DNA from: Methanobacterium sp. UBA375
GTDB taxonomy: Archaea > Methanobacteriota > Methanobacteria > Methanobacteriales > Methanobacteriaceae
NCBI GenBank assembly: GCA_002495625.1
Contig: DAGC01000002.1
Location: 113,216-171,992 of the forward strand
DNA length: 58,777 nt
Direction: 5' to 3'
Shown piece by piece: positions 26,006 through 36,679 of the stretch (position 1 is its first letter; each line of letters opens with the position of its first letter). The notes beneath the pieces are model-generated. The model searched no databases. It was not told where the DNA came from and saw nothing but the letters and a program-made list of their open reading frames with translations. The translations under genes and the position numbers were made by a program.

Positions 26006-27619
26006 ATGGATATAATAATATTAAGTATAATTGTTGTGATATTTCTCCTGATTAACGGTTATGTAGGTTATATTGCCTGGCGTAGAACAAAGAACGCCGA
26101 TGATTATCTGGTTGCCGGGAGAAAAACGCATCCCTTTATCATGGCTTTAAGTTATGGGGCTACATTCATCAGTACCGCTGCGATCGTAGGGTTTGGAGGA
26201 GTAGCAGCTAACTATGGAATGGGAATCCTATGGCTGGTCTTTTTAAACATTTTAGTAGGGATATTCATTGCCTTCGTATTTTTCGGAAAACGCACCCGGA
26301 AAATGGGACACAACCTGGGAGCCCTGACATTCCCAGAATTTTTATCCAAACGATTCAACAGCAGGTTTATACAGTACTTTTCAGGTGCAGTTATCTTCAT
26401 TGGAATGCCCCTCTATGCCTCGGCAGTACTTATTGGAATGGCTAGATTCGTGGAGACCAGCCTGCAAATTGATTACAACATTGCACTGGTGGTAATGGCC
26501 GTCATCGTTGCAGTGTACGTTATTTTTGGTGGAATTAAAGGCGTGATGTATACAGACGCCCTGCAGGGGAGTATAATGTTCTTTGGGATGTTATTTTTGA
26601 TGATCGCCATTTACTGGATTTTGGGTGGTGTAACCGATGCAAATCAGGCCCTCACCAACCTGGTGAATGTAGTACCGGCCAACGCCACAGCAGCAGCCAC
26701 GGCAACAGGATTCACTGGATGGACATCCATGCCTTCCCTGGGAAGCCCGTTCTGGTGGACTCTGGTCTCCAGTCTCATCCTGGGGGTGGGTATTGGAGTT
26801 CTCTCCCAGCCCCAGCTGGTGGTACGGTTTATGACGGTCCGTTCCAACAAAGAATTGAATCGGGGAGTGTTAATCGGGGGTTTATTCATCTTCGTAATCA
26901 CCTTCGGTGCCTATGTAGTAGGTTCCCTTTCCAACGTCTATTTCATCGAAACAACCGGCATGACCGCAATCCAAGCAGCAGGTGGAAACCTGGACAAGGT
27001 AATACCCACGTTTATCACCGCGGCAATGCCCCTGTGGTTTACCTACATCTTTATGATAACCCTTTTATCTGCGGCCATGTCCACCCTATCGGCACAGTTC
27101 CATGTACAGGGGACTGCACTGGGAAGGGACATCTATGAAACCATAGTACGAAAAACTGGAGGATCTTCCATAAGAGTAGCCAGAATAGGGATATTATTCG
27201 CAGTGGTCATCGCAGTTATTATGGGATTCATCTTACCAGGCAGTATCGTGGCAGTGGGAACCAGCATGTGGTTCGGAATAACCGCAGCGGCATTCCTGGC
27301 AGTCTACGTAGCGGCACTTTACTGGAAACGAGCCACAAGGGAGGGTGCAATCGCAGGAGTAGTATCAGGTGCATTGGTAAGTTTAATTTGGCTGGTTTTA
27401 GGCTTTAAAAAATCAGCGGAAGCTTTAGGAATTTCCCAAGCACTGCTGGGCCAGACCACCATCATAACCGCCCCACCATGGCCCACTGTGGATCCCCTGG
27501 TCATCGCCCTACCTGTGGCCATCGTGGCCACCATCCTGGTTACCTACCTGACCAAACCACCTGAAAAAGAATTTCTGGACAAGTGCTTTGAAGGAGTAGA
27601 TAGTTCAAAGGGAAAATAG
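26006..27619 (+). CDS. sodium:solute symporter family transporter, copy 1
   Basis: A 537-residue transporter with about 13 membrane helices. The SSS pattern is clear: WRRTKNADDYLVAGRKTHPF near the start, then TFISTAAIVGFGG (the region that lines the sodium site) and a VYVIFGGIKGVMYTDALQG segment. The substrate is not readable from the sequence; SSS members carry carboxylates, amino acids, proline or pantothenate. A near-identical paralogue lies at 50361-51962. This copy has no small accessory gene in front of it. A metallo-hydrolase follows 5 bases later. Confidence 0.85.
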   Translation: MDIIILSIIVVIFLLINGYVGYIAWRRTKNADDYLVAGRKTHPFIMALSYGATFISTAAIVGFGGVAANYGMGILWLVFLNILVGIFIAFVFFGKRTRKMGHNLGALTFPEFLSKRFNSRFIQYFSGAVIFIGMPLYASAVLIGMARFVETSLQIDYNIALVVMAVIVAVYVIFGGIKGVMYTDALQGSIMFFGMLFLMIAIYWILGGVTDANQALTNLVNVVPANATAAATATGFTGWTSMPSLGSPFWWTLVSSLILGVGIGVLSQPQLVVRFMTVRSNKELNRGVLIGGLFIFVITFGAYVVGSLSNVYFIETTGMTAIQAAGGNLDKVIPTFITAAMPLWFTYIFMITLLSAAMSTLSAQFHVQGTALGRDIYETIVRKTGGSSIRVARIGILFAVVIAVIMGFILPGSIVAVGTSMWFGITAAAFLAVYVAALYWKRATREGAIAGVVSGALVSLIWLVLGFKKSAEALGISQALLGQTTIITAPPWPTVDPLVIALPVAIVATILVTYLTKPPEKEFLDKCFEGVDSSKGK

Positions 27620-27624
27620 AAACT

Positions 27625-28467
27625 ATGGCCGATATAAGACTCAAAAATTATGTCTACAGGAAAACTAAGGATAGTAGCTGGGCTGAAGTATTCCAGAATC
27701 CCTGCCAGGTAACAGTTCGAAATTTCCAGACCGGAACAGTGAAGATAAACAGGAAGGGAACATTAAATCCTGACCATCCCCTGGCGGGAGATATTCAGGA
27801 AGAGGAATTAGAGGTTCCTATACTTGTCTACTGGGTGCATCATGAAGAGAAGGGTGATTTTCTATTAGATGCCGGGCTCGATGCCTCTTATATTATGGAT
27901 CCCCATGGCGGGTTAGAGGGATGGGCTGTTGATGAGTTTAAACTGGGTGAACATGAAAATATCGCATATTATATACAGTACAATGATATTAAACTCGAAA
28001 TGGGTTTTTTAAGCCATCTACACGCTGACCATGCTGCTGGTGTAAGAGAACTACCTAGAGATATTCCTTATGTTGTTTCAAAGGGGGAATATGATGCGTA
28101 TCAACCGGAGGTTCATGGGGATTTCCTGGAGGGACTGGAAGAGCTATATGAAGTAGACTTTTCCCGGGCCACTGAATTACCTCCATTAGGTCCCTGTGTA
28201 GATCTCCTGGGTGACGGGTCTCTATGGGCCATCAGTACACCAGGGCACACCCCGGGGCACATGTCGTTCCTGGTAAATGGGATGGATGGACCAATATTAT
28301 TAGCCATGGACGCAGCTTTTACCCATGAAAACCTGGAACGTGGAGTGGCGCCCAGTGATTACACCTGGGATGTGGAGATGGCACAGGACACCCTGGATAA
28401 GGTAATTGAATTTTTAAGGGAATATCCCCAGGTTAGGGTGGGTGCTGGTCACGAGTATCTAAAATGA
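27625..28467 (+). CDS. metallo-beta-lactamase-fold hydrolase
   Basis: A 280-residue MBL-fold enzyme. The zinc motif SHLHADHAAG is at about residues 130-139, a GHTPGHMSF histidine near 208, a late aspartate in AMDAAFTHE, and the final histidine in GAGHEYL. The arrangement is closest to N-acyl-homoserine-lactone lactonases, though archaeal substrates are unknown. It starts 5 bases after the symporter stop, so the two are translated from one message, and it may hydrolyse what the symporter imports. Confidence 0.75.
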   Translation: MADIRLKNYVYRKTKDSSWAEVFQNPCQVTVRNFQTGTVKINRKGTLNPDHPLAGDIQEEELEVPILVYWVHHEEKGDFLLDAGLDASYIMDPHGGLEGWAVDEFKLGEHENIAYYIQYNDIKLEMGFLSHLHADHAAGVRELPRDIPYVVSKGEYDAYQPEVHGDFLEGLEELYEVDFSRATELPPLGPCVDLLGDGSLWAISTPGHTPGHMSFLVNGMDGPILLAMDAAFTHENLERGVAPSDYTWDVEMAQDTLDKVIEFLREYPQVRVGAGHEYLK

Positions 28468-28505
28468 ACAAGTTCAGGAGATTTTAAACAAACATCATCC
28501 GGATA

Positions 28506-29258
28506 CTAAAACGAACCATTGAAGTTGGATAACCCGTACCGGAACAGGATTACTCCCCCTGTATAGGGTTGTACCGTTTTAATCTCTGCCAGTATTGTGC
28601 TTTCATTTTTAGGGGTTAGGTTTAAGTCGGACTCGTAGGTTTCAAGTCCGGCTACGATTTTCCCTGGGAAAATGATATTGTAGATATTATAAAATTTAAC
28701 CCAGTTTGTTAAATCGATTATATCCTTATCATAGTCGGCTATGTAGAGCATGGGGACTATATGGTCGCATAATGGTGCAATTAAGTAGTAGTACTGGTTA
28801 CCATCCCATCCATCAGGTTTAACGCAAAGAGAGAATGTTACTCCTTGGGTAGCCTCTCTCATAGCTTTAATTTCAGGAATAGAAGCAGGCATATCGTAGG
28901 TTTCCACATCCAACAGAACTCCTATTTTCATTTGAGCGACCTGTGAGGCGTAATTGAACCCGGGAAATACCCAGGCGTTGGTCCTTATTCCTGCAGCGTC
29001 AGCTTTTGTTTTGGCTTCCGATAGTACCGGTAAATAGTTATCATTGGATACTAAGACGTAGATATCTGTAATTCCCGCGTTTTTCAGGCCCTGGAAATTG
29101 ATTTCTGATAGGGGTGTGACGCTGGGGTTTATGTAATAACCCAGGATATAACCATCCAAAAACGAATCGAGATCCCCTGTTACAGCTGCATAGCCAGGAT
29201 TTAAACTTAATACCAGAGTAAATAGTATTATAAATGATGATATCCATTTGTAATTGAT
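28506..29258 (-). CDS. secreted TIM-barrel-like protein; start codon irregular
   Basis: The frame from 29159 (TTG) gives 217 residues with VLLDVETYD and PMLYIADYD segments like a glycoside-hydrolase-type barrel. The frame is open further upstream and encodes a clear signal peptide (KWISSFIILFTLVLSLNPGY, then AAV). The natural start is 29258, where TTGGAGGCG is followed at ideal spacing by ATC, not ATG. So either the ATG was mutated or mis-sequenced, or ATC is used. The mature protein would act on the cell surface; its substrate is unknown. Confidence 0.55.
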   Translation of the reverse strand: MNYKWISSFIILFTLVLSLNPGYAAVTGDLDSFLDGYILGYYINPSVTPLSEINFQGLKNAGITDIYVLVSNDNYLPVLSEAKTKADAAGIRTNAWVFPGFNYASQVAQMKIGVLLDVETYDMPASIPEIKAMREATQGVTFSLCVKPDGWDGNQYYYLIAPLCDHIVPMLYIADYDKDIIDLTNWVKFYNIYNIIFPGKIVAGLETYESDLNLTPKNESTILAEIKTVQPYTGGVILFRYGLSNFNGSF

Positions 29259-29339
29259 TTAAACGCCTCCAAAGTAAGATAGGATCGAAGCATATGTTAA
29301 ATTCAGCCACTTTTTGTTCCTGTATATAATTGTGTCCAA

Positions 29340-29428
29340 CATTTGTGTTCCATAGTATAAATTGTGTTCCAGCATTTTGTGTTCCATAGTATAAATTGTG
29401 TTCAAAATTTGTATTTTAAAGTATAATA
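29340..29428. repeat. 33-34-bp tandem repeat, about 2.5 copies
   Basis: A unit containing GTGTTCCATAGTATAAATTG occurs at about 29344-29363 and again at 29380-29399, with degenerate partial copies on both sides (near 29324 and 29406-29430). It fills the gap between two minus-strand genes and runs into the stop of the alpha/beta hydrolase. Confidence 0.8.
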
Positions 29429-30619
29429 TTAACTCAACACTTCATCCAGCCAGCCAAAGATGAATCCATTCATCAAGGCCATATTGGAAACCTGGCAGTG
29501 AGAGTCAGCACCTTCCTGGACGGTGAAGATATGCATGGTTTTATCTCCACCAACACCATCAAAGAATTTCTTTGCCTGTGCAATGGCATCATCTCCCTCT
29601 CCTTCACTTACCAAAGCCAGGGTAGTGCAGGTAATTTTTTCAAGTTTATTTTCGATGTTGAAATGGGTGATCTTCTCGGTAAGTTCTTTAAAATTTTTAA
29701 CACCATAACGCCGGTTTATGGATTCAATGGCCCAACGTGCCATGGGATACTTCTTAAATACATAGGGATAATCTTTTTCATCGATATCCAGCATTTCCGT
29801 CCCCATTCCCTGATAATATTCAGCGATGTCCACGATGGGAGAATCAGCTACACAGGCCCTGATCCTCTTTTCATGGATTACGGCCTCTGATACAAAGTAT
29901 CCGCCTAGACTATAACCTACCAGTACTAATTTATCTTCGTCCACTTCCTTCCGGGGGATTATGAAATCCACCACGGCCTTTATGACACCATGATAATCTG
30001 GACGTAAAGGTTTATCTGGATAGAGGTGTATGGGTCCCACCTGGCCGGGGCCTTCAAATAAAAGAACGTTATAACCCCTTTGAAGGGCACCGGCTCCAAT
30101 GTAAAAGTATAATTCTTCTGCAGTCCCGTCAAAACCACTCATAACGATAATGGTAGGTTTTTCACCTTCCTCTGTTTTGAAGTAGTATCCTGGTAATTTC
30201 ATATCCTCAAAGGGAATTTCCACCACTTCGGGAGGATATTTTAGTAGTTCTGCACCTTTCTGGAAACATTCCTTACTCTTCTGCCAGTATTCCTTTTTGT
30301 TAGGTTCAGAGAAGAACCCGTAGAACTCTGCGGAACGGTAGTACATGGAGGCCCGCAGATATGATTCACAGGCGCCGATATCCTGTCCTTTTTTTGAAAA
30401 ATCTTCACCTTGCTTTTCTACTAATTTAGCAGTTTTTTCCCATTCCAGGACCCAACTGGTGACATCACCATCTTTTATCCGGCTGGCTGTGGCCAAACAT
30501 TCTCCAATGGTAGCTCCACCCTGATAATGCAGTCCTACAGCTCTAAGTAATTGATAATCGAATGCGGATGTTTTGAAGAAATTAATACTGATGGCTGACT
30601 TTTCAACTTTTCCAGGCAT
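29429..30619 (-). CDS. alpha/beta hydrolase, FrsA/DUF1100-like
   Basis: About 396 residues. A helical N-terminal domain (to about residue 145) is followed by an alpha/beta-hydrolase domain with oxyanion-region IVMSGFDGTAEELY, nucleophile elbow GYSLGGYFVSEAV and a C-terminal EGADSHCQVSN histidine. This is the arrangement of FrsA-like esterases and 2,6-dihydropseudooxynicotine-type C-C hydrolases. I take the ATG at 30619 because AAGGGGAATC stands 9 bases ahead; the TTG at 30637 would put that site inside the gene. No signal peptide. The substrate is unknown. Confidence 0.7.
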   Translation of the reverse strand: MPGKVEKSAISINFFKTSAFDYQLLRAVGLHYQGGATIGECLATASRIKDGDVTSWVLEWEKTAKLVEKQGEDFSKKGQDIGACESYLRASMYYRSAEFYGFFSEPNKKEYWQKSKECFQKGAELLKYPPEVVEIPFEDMKLPGYYFKTEEGEKPTIIVMSGFDGTAEELYFYIGAGALQRGYNVLLFEGPGQVGPIHLYPDKPLRPDYHGVIKAVVDFIIPRKEVDEDKLVLVGYSLGGYFVSEAVIHEKRIRACVADSPIVDIAEYYQGMGTEMLDIDEKDYPYVFKKYPMARWAIESINRRYGVKNFKELTEKITHFNIENKLEKITCTTLALVSEGEGDDAIAQAKKFFDGVGGDKTMHIFTVQEGADSHCQVSNMALMNGFIFGWLDEVLS

Positions 30620-30787
30620 GTATGATTCCCCTTTCAAGATTCGTATTATACATTTTGTTTTTAATAGGTAAAGAAAATTGGGGGATAGGAGGTTGTTAGC
30701 TCTATCAAGATAAAATCATGATATTTTTATGCATGAACTACAAGTTAATTTTTCTAGAAAATTTTCCCTGATTTTTAAATCGCAAAG

Positions 30788-30797
30788 TTTATATTTA
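30788..30797 (+). promoter_or_regulatory. TATA box of the transglutaminase-like gene
   Basis: TTTATATTTA, preceded by a purine-rich CGCAAAG that could be a BRE, lies about 85 bases before the ATG at 30880. This implies a leader of about 60 bases. Confidence 0.45.
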
Positions 30798-30879
30798 CTT
30801 TTTGTTTGATTATTATAAAGTTATGATAAAATATCCTGATATGGATTTATTTTAGATAATTAGTATATTGAGGCGGTAT

Positions 30880-31650
30880 ATGATGATTAAAAGGAAAAGA
30901 GCCCTATCAGTGCTCTCAATATTTGCTGTATCATTTATAATGATATTGGCATTTACAACAGATGCAGCTACAACCACACCCGTGGATGACAGTGAAAAAT
31001 TGGCTACAGAAAATTTGAATGTATCAGCTAGTTCAGCATACAATGATACCAATTTTACCTGGCTAAACAATAAATCAACGGGACAGGTAAGGATCCGCGG
31101 TGATAGTGTAATGGGAGATGGTCATAAAAACACCTCCGTTGAAGTTAACTTTGGTGATGGATGGGAAACCTGGAATTCCAGCGAATATATTTCAAAGCAG
31201 AGGGAAACTTACGGTTCCCTCTCCGTACTGAGAGGCTCCGTACCTATGGCTACAGAAAAGGTAGATGTACAACCCATTTTAGATAGGATCGGATATCAGG
31301 AAGCTCAATTCCCAGATGTCCAAAAAGTTACCCTTTATGGTCTTGACGATGCCCGTGTAATAGAATATTACGGCTATGGCGATTGTTGGGCAGATGCCTG
31401 CTGGCTCTACGATAAATTAAGCGCCGAAGGAATACCAGTCCGGATAATAGGCTACGAGGATGGTGTTGTTAATGCCTATGGTGTCAAATCGAGGCATACC
31501 TGGGTTGAAATCAACGTTGGTAACGGATGGGAAAGCTGGAATTACAAAAAGTACAACTCTCAACACGTCGGTGATGTTGGTTTTGGCCCTACCCGTGTCC
31601 TTTTAGAGCCTGGCCATGTTCCAGCGGATATATTGAGTTTAGACTACTAA
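30880..31650 (+). CDS. secreted transglutaminase-like cysteine protein
   Basis: About 256 residues. A signal peptide (MMIKRKRALSVLSIFAVSF... to about residue 31) is followed by a Thr/Asn-rich stretch. The catalytic core is transglutaminase-like: Cys in GYGDCWADACWLYDKL, His in KSRHTWVEIN, and an acidic residue after it. The segment VNFGDGWETWNSSEY is repeated as INVGNGWESWNYKKY in the C-terminal part. Similar C-H-D proteins in this order include pseudomurein endoisopeptidases, so a wall-remodelling role is possible but unproven. The start is the ATG at 30880 after GAGGCGGTAT. Confidence 0.6.
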   Translation: MMIKRKRALSVLSIFAVSFIMILAFTTDAATTTPVDDSEKLATENLNVSASSAYNDTNFTWLNNKSTGQVRIRGDSVMGDGHKNTSVEVNFGDGWETWNSSEYISKQRETYGSLSVLRGSVPMATEKVDVQPILDRIGYQEAQFPDVQKVTLYGLDDARVIEYYGYGDCWADACWLYDKLSAEGIPVRIIGYEDGVVNAYGVKSRHTWVEINVGNGWESWNYKKYNSQHVGDVGFGPTRVLLEPGHVPADILSLDY

Positions 31651-31656
31651 ACTCCC

Positions 31657-31673
31657 TTTTTTTAATTTTTTTT
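31657..31673 (+). terminator. T-rich terminator after the transglutaminase-like gene
   Basis: Two T runs (7 and 8) separated by AA begin seven bases after the stop codon. Archaeal RNA polymerase terminates at such T-rich stretches. Confidence 0.5.
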
Positions 31674-31824
31674 ATCCTAGAGAACGTTTCAATTCCTGTG
31701 AGCGAAGTGTATTCTTTTTATGAAAAGTTAGGTTTCAAAAAAGAGCATATCTTTTTAGCAAAGAATTATAAATATAAGAGATTAATTCTTAAATTAAATT
31801 TTATAGTCTTTTACGGGTGTTAAT

Positions 31825-32514
31825 GTGGGTTATTTAATCTGTGGAAAATGCAAGAGCTACTACGAACTGCAGCCGGGCGAATCTCCAAAGGATTTCGTTA
31901 GTGAGTGTGGTTGCGGTGGTAAATTGAGATATGTGGAAAATTTAGACATAGTTGATCCTAGTTGGAGGCCCGTGTACATAAAGAAAAAACCTACCAAAAA
32001 AGAGGTACTGAAAGACAAGACACGAAGTATGTCTTCCATTCCATCAAATATTAAAAACCGGTTAAACCAGTTTTTCCAAAAACACTTCGGGAACTTGCTG
32101 TATAATATAAGAAACAGGAACAGAGTTCATAGAACTCCCCATGGTGCACAGTACGGCTCACAGGGTATGGGTCCTGACTTTATAAATTCTGTAATGCGCG
32201 AGCTTAATTTCCGTAACATTCGATGGGAAGTAGTTATCCCGGTAGCGATAGTCATAACTCTCATATTAGTATTTGCCCCTGGTATTTTAACCCTTTTAAT
32301 TTTTTTAATACTGGTGGCTGTTGGTTACCTCTTTGAAGATATTATAATCGGGACGAAAAATGCACTGCTTATTGGAGCAATTTCATACTTTTTTGGATAC
32401 CTAATAACCGGCTCATTCCTGCTTTTAATACCGTTAACCATACTCGGAGCTATAAATGGTGCTGTCTGCGGATGGATAGGTGGATATATAAAAACTAGGA
32501 TAAGGGGAAGATGA
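31825..32514 (+). CDS. zinc-ribbon membrane protein
   Basis: A 229-residue protein. The first 45 residues hold a zinc-ribbon-like knuckle pair (CGKC and CGCGG). A basic linker follows to about residue 125, then three to four membrane helices (about 138-160, 162-178, 183-200, 203-222), rich in Gly and Ile. The family is not named; similar proteins in this genus are annotated as hypothetical. Start is GTG. The stop is 4 bases before the next gene, so the two are linked. Confidence 0.55.
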   Translation: MGYLICGKCKSYYELQPGESPKDFVSECGCGGKLRYVENLDIVDPSWRPVYIKKKPTKKEVLKDKTRSMSSIPSNIKNRLNQFFQKHFGNLLYNIRNRNRVHRTPHGAQYGSQGMGPDFINSVMRELNFRNIRWEVVIPVAIVITLILVFAPGILTLLIFLILVAVGYLFEDIIIGTKNALLIGAISYFFGYLITGSFLLLIPLTILGAINGAVCGWIGGYIKTRIRGR

Positions 32515-32518
32515 TTAT

Positions 32519-34174
<1,656 letters not shown>

Positions 34175-34192
<18 letters not shown>

Positions 34193-34290
34193 GACCTAGA
34201 ACCGGTTGATTATCTGGGGGATAAATCCTAATGCCTGTTGATTACTTGGGATAAGTCCCAAACACCATTGATTATTTAGGATAAGTCCTG
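34175..34290. repeat. about 31-bp repeat, four degenerate copies, echoing the end of the upstream gene
   Basis: Units begin at 34175, 34205, 34237 and 34267 with variants of (G/A)(C/T)TGATTA(T/C)(C/T)T(G/A)GG(G)ATAAG. The first encodes the last residues ADYLG and the TAA stop (34190-34192) of the lipocalin gene. The others carry the same DYLG-stop codons in noncoding DNA, with sequence drift. Confidence 0.9.
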
Positions 34291-34453
34291 AAACTCTTAT
34301 AACCCCCAACTTTCCTATAAATTTAGAAAACTGGTTTGAAAAATTAGATAAAGAGCAAACCATATAGTAATTACCAGTTGAGTGTATAAGGGGAATATTT
34401 CCAAATGCAAGTAAACTTCCCCTAGTAAGTAAATTTAACAGGGGGCTATTTAT

Positions 34454-35323
34454 ATGGCAACAGTAAGGGAAGTAACGGATATTATTGAACCTATCTATGT
34501 GATGGAGGGTGCCGGTGTTCTACTGCGCAGGAGCATAGCCACCCAGAGACTGGACTATCTCGATCCATTCCTGCTTTTCGATCACTTCGGATCCAGAAAC
34601 CCACAGGACTACCTGGCAGGTTTCCCCATGCATCCCCACCGGGGCATCGAAACCGTGACCTACATGTTAGATGGATTAGTCGAACACAAGGACAGCATGG
34701 GCAATGCCGGAACCATAGGCAGGGGTGATTGCCAGTGGATGACTTCCGGCAGCGGAATCATCCATGAGGAAATGCCCAAAGAACCAGATGAGGGAATGAT
34801 GGAAGGATTCCAGCTCTGGGTAAACCTCCCGGCCAAGTTGAAGATGACCGAGCCCCGTTACCAGGAAATTAAATCTTCGAAAATTCCAGAAGTCAAGCAA
34901 GATGATGGGTTGGTAATCAGAGTCATAGCCGGTGAGTTTGAAGGTGTTAAAGGGGCAATCACTGAGATATATGCCGATCCCGAATATCTGGATGTTTCCC
35001 TCCCGGCAGGAGCATCGTTTGAACAACCAATCACCCGTGGCCACACCGCCTTCGCCTACCTGTTTGAAGATGAAGCAATCTTCGGAAACTCCCAACCAAA
35101 CTCTCTGGAAAAAAGAACCACTGTCCAGGCAACACGTCTGGTAGTATTCGGTGATGGAGATTTGGTAAGGGTAAAAACCGATCAAAATCCAGCCAGGTTC
35201 CTTTTAATGTCAGGAAAACCATTAAACGAACCAATAGCCAGGTACGGACCCTTCGTTATGAACACCAATGAGGAGATACAGCAGGCACTGGAAGACATTC
35301 AAAACGATACCTTCGTAAAATAA
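34454..35323 (+). CDS. pirin-family protein
   Basis: A 289-residue bicupin. The N-terminal cupin has FDHFGSRNPQDYLAGFPMHPH followed by RGIETVTYMLDG and HEEMP, which carries the three histidines and glutamate of the pirin metal site. The C-terminal half is a second cupin fold with SLPAGASFEQPITRGHTAFA. Pirins are metal-dependent; some cleave quercetin, others act in stress signalling. The role in methanogens is unknown. A GGGGG ribosome binding site precedes the ATG. Convergent with the flavoprotein. Confidence 0.85.
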   Translation: MATVREVTDIIEPIYVMEGAGVLLRRSIATQRLDYLDPFLLFDHFGSRNPQDYLAGFPMHPHRGIETVTYMLDGLVEHKDSMGNAGTIGRGDCQWMTSGSGIIHEEMPKEPDEGMMEGFQLWVNLPAKLKMTEPRYQEIKSSKIPEVKQDDGLVIRVIAGEFEGVKGAITEIYADPEYLDVSLPAGASFEQPITRGHTAFAYLFEDEAIFGNSQPNSLEKRTTVQATRLVVFGDGDLVRVKTDQNPARFLLMSGKPLNEPIARYGPFVMNTNEEIQQALEDIQNDTFVK

Positions 35324-35332
35324 ACATATATA

Positions 35333-36580
35333 TTAACTTTTTAACGCCGAGGCACTGTCCCCAGCAACATAACCAGTTGAAAAGGCCTGCTGCAGGTTAA
35401 AACCTCCCCTGCGGCCGCATCCATCTATGATCTCCCCGGCGAAGTATAAACCTGGTACCAGTTTAGATTCCATAGTTCTGGGATTTATCTCTTTCTTTGA
35501 CACTCCGCCACAGGTAATCATGGCCTTATCTAGGGGTAGATGGCCGTTGATAGTTACAGGTAGGGCTATCACCATCCTCTGTAACTGTATCCTTTCTGCT
35601 CTGGTTATCTGGTTCAATTTTTTATCTGGATCCAGGGAAAACGTCTTTAAAACAGGCCCCACCATATTCTGGGGAAGGTAGTATTTCAGGTAATTTTTCA
35701 AACTTCTTTTACTGTATCTGCCGAAATCTTCGATGAACCTGGCTTCTAAATCCTGATCTGTAACATCCGGTTTGAAGTCTATGTAGAGCTTCACATCACC
35801 ATATTTGTCCATAATTTCCACGATTTCATGGCTCATATCCAGGATAACCGGTCCGGAAACACCGAAATGTGTAAAGAGAAGATTTCCCCTGGGCAGCGGT
35901 ATAATCTTTCCTCCGCTTCGTAAAGATAAACCAACATCCTCCAGGGTTATCCCTTTCAAATCAGGGATCCATTCTTCCCGGACAGTTAATGGAACTCCTC
36001 CCGGTTTAATCTCAGTAATACTGTGTCCTAGTGCTTCTGCAATGTTTAAACCATCTCCGGAAGACCCGGTCTCTTTATAGGTCACACCGCCAGTGGCCAG
36101 GACGACTTTGTATGCGGTGATTAACTGGTTTTCAGTGGAGATAAGCTTGAATACCTTGGAATGCTTTTGAAGGTGTTTTAGACGGTAATTGTAGATTATT
36201 TCCACCTTATATTCCTCTAAAACATTATTTAATATATCGACTACTGATTTGGCTTTTTCTGTACTGGGAAATACCCGTCCACCTTCCTCTTCTATAAAGT
36301 CCAGGCCATTATCCTGGAAGAAGTTCATCAAATGGTGGTTTGAAAATTTACTGAAAACATCACGGTAGAAAGAGCCGTTCTTACTAAACTTTTCCAGGAA
36401 AACCTCCAGGGAAGCAGTATTGGTGAAGTTACAACGGCCGTTACCAGTTATAAGGAGTTTACGGCCTATCCTATTATTCCTCTCCAGTAGTACCACCTTT
36501 TTACCCTGCTGTGCCCCCTGGATGGCCGCCATGCATCCGGCTGGCCCGGCACCAATCACGGCTATATCATAGATACTCAT
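35333..36580 (-). CDS. FAD-dependent oxidoreductase, HI0933/YhiN type
   Basis: About 415 residues of the HI0933/BaiN flavoprotein family. It starts with the FAD-binding IYDIAVIGAGPAGCMAAIQ, then RNNRIGRKLLITGNGRCNFT, a VLATGGVTYKETGSSGDG motif, and the C-terminal GLYFAGEIIDGCGRRGGFN signature. The substrate is unknown; a bacterial relative reduces bile-acid intermediates. I use the ATG at 36580 on the family N-terminus; an in-frame GTG at 36598 lengthens it by six residues, and neither has a good ribosome binding site. It ends 9 bases from the convergent pirin gene. Confidence 0.8.
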   Translation of the reverse strand: MSIYDIAVIGAGPAGCMAAIQGAQQGKKVVLLERNNRIGRKLLITGNGRCNFTNTASLEVFLEKFSKNGSFYRDVFSKFSNHHLMNFFQDNGLDFIEEEGGRVFPSTEKAKSVVDILNNVLEEYKVEIIYNYRLKHLQKHSKVFKLISTENQLITAYKVVLATGGVTYKETGSSGDGLNIAEALGHSITEIKPGGVPLTVREEWIPDLKGITLEDVGLSLRSGGKIIPLPRGNLLFTHFGVSGPVILDMSHEIVEIMDKYGDVKLYIDFKPDVTDQDLEARFIEDFGRYSKRSLKNYLKYYLPQNMVGPVLKTFSLDPDKKLNQITRAERIQLQRMVIALPVTINGHLPLDKAMITCGGVSKKEINPRTMESKLVPGLYFAGEIIDGCGRRGGFNLQQAFSTGYVAGDSASALKS

Positions 36581-36679
36581 CAAGTAGTACTTCGCCACGG
36601 GTATGGAAACAATTTTCTATTAAAGCCGTTTGGGATAAATTATCTATCCAATGAGGTAATACAAAAAAGTGCAGTTTTT

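Noticed and set aside
29340..29428. CRISPR mini-array
   Set aside because: Units are directly adjacent with no spacers, AT-rich, and belong to the tandem repeat class seen elsewhere.
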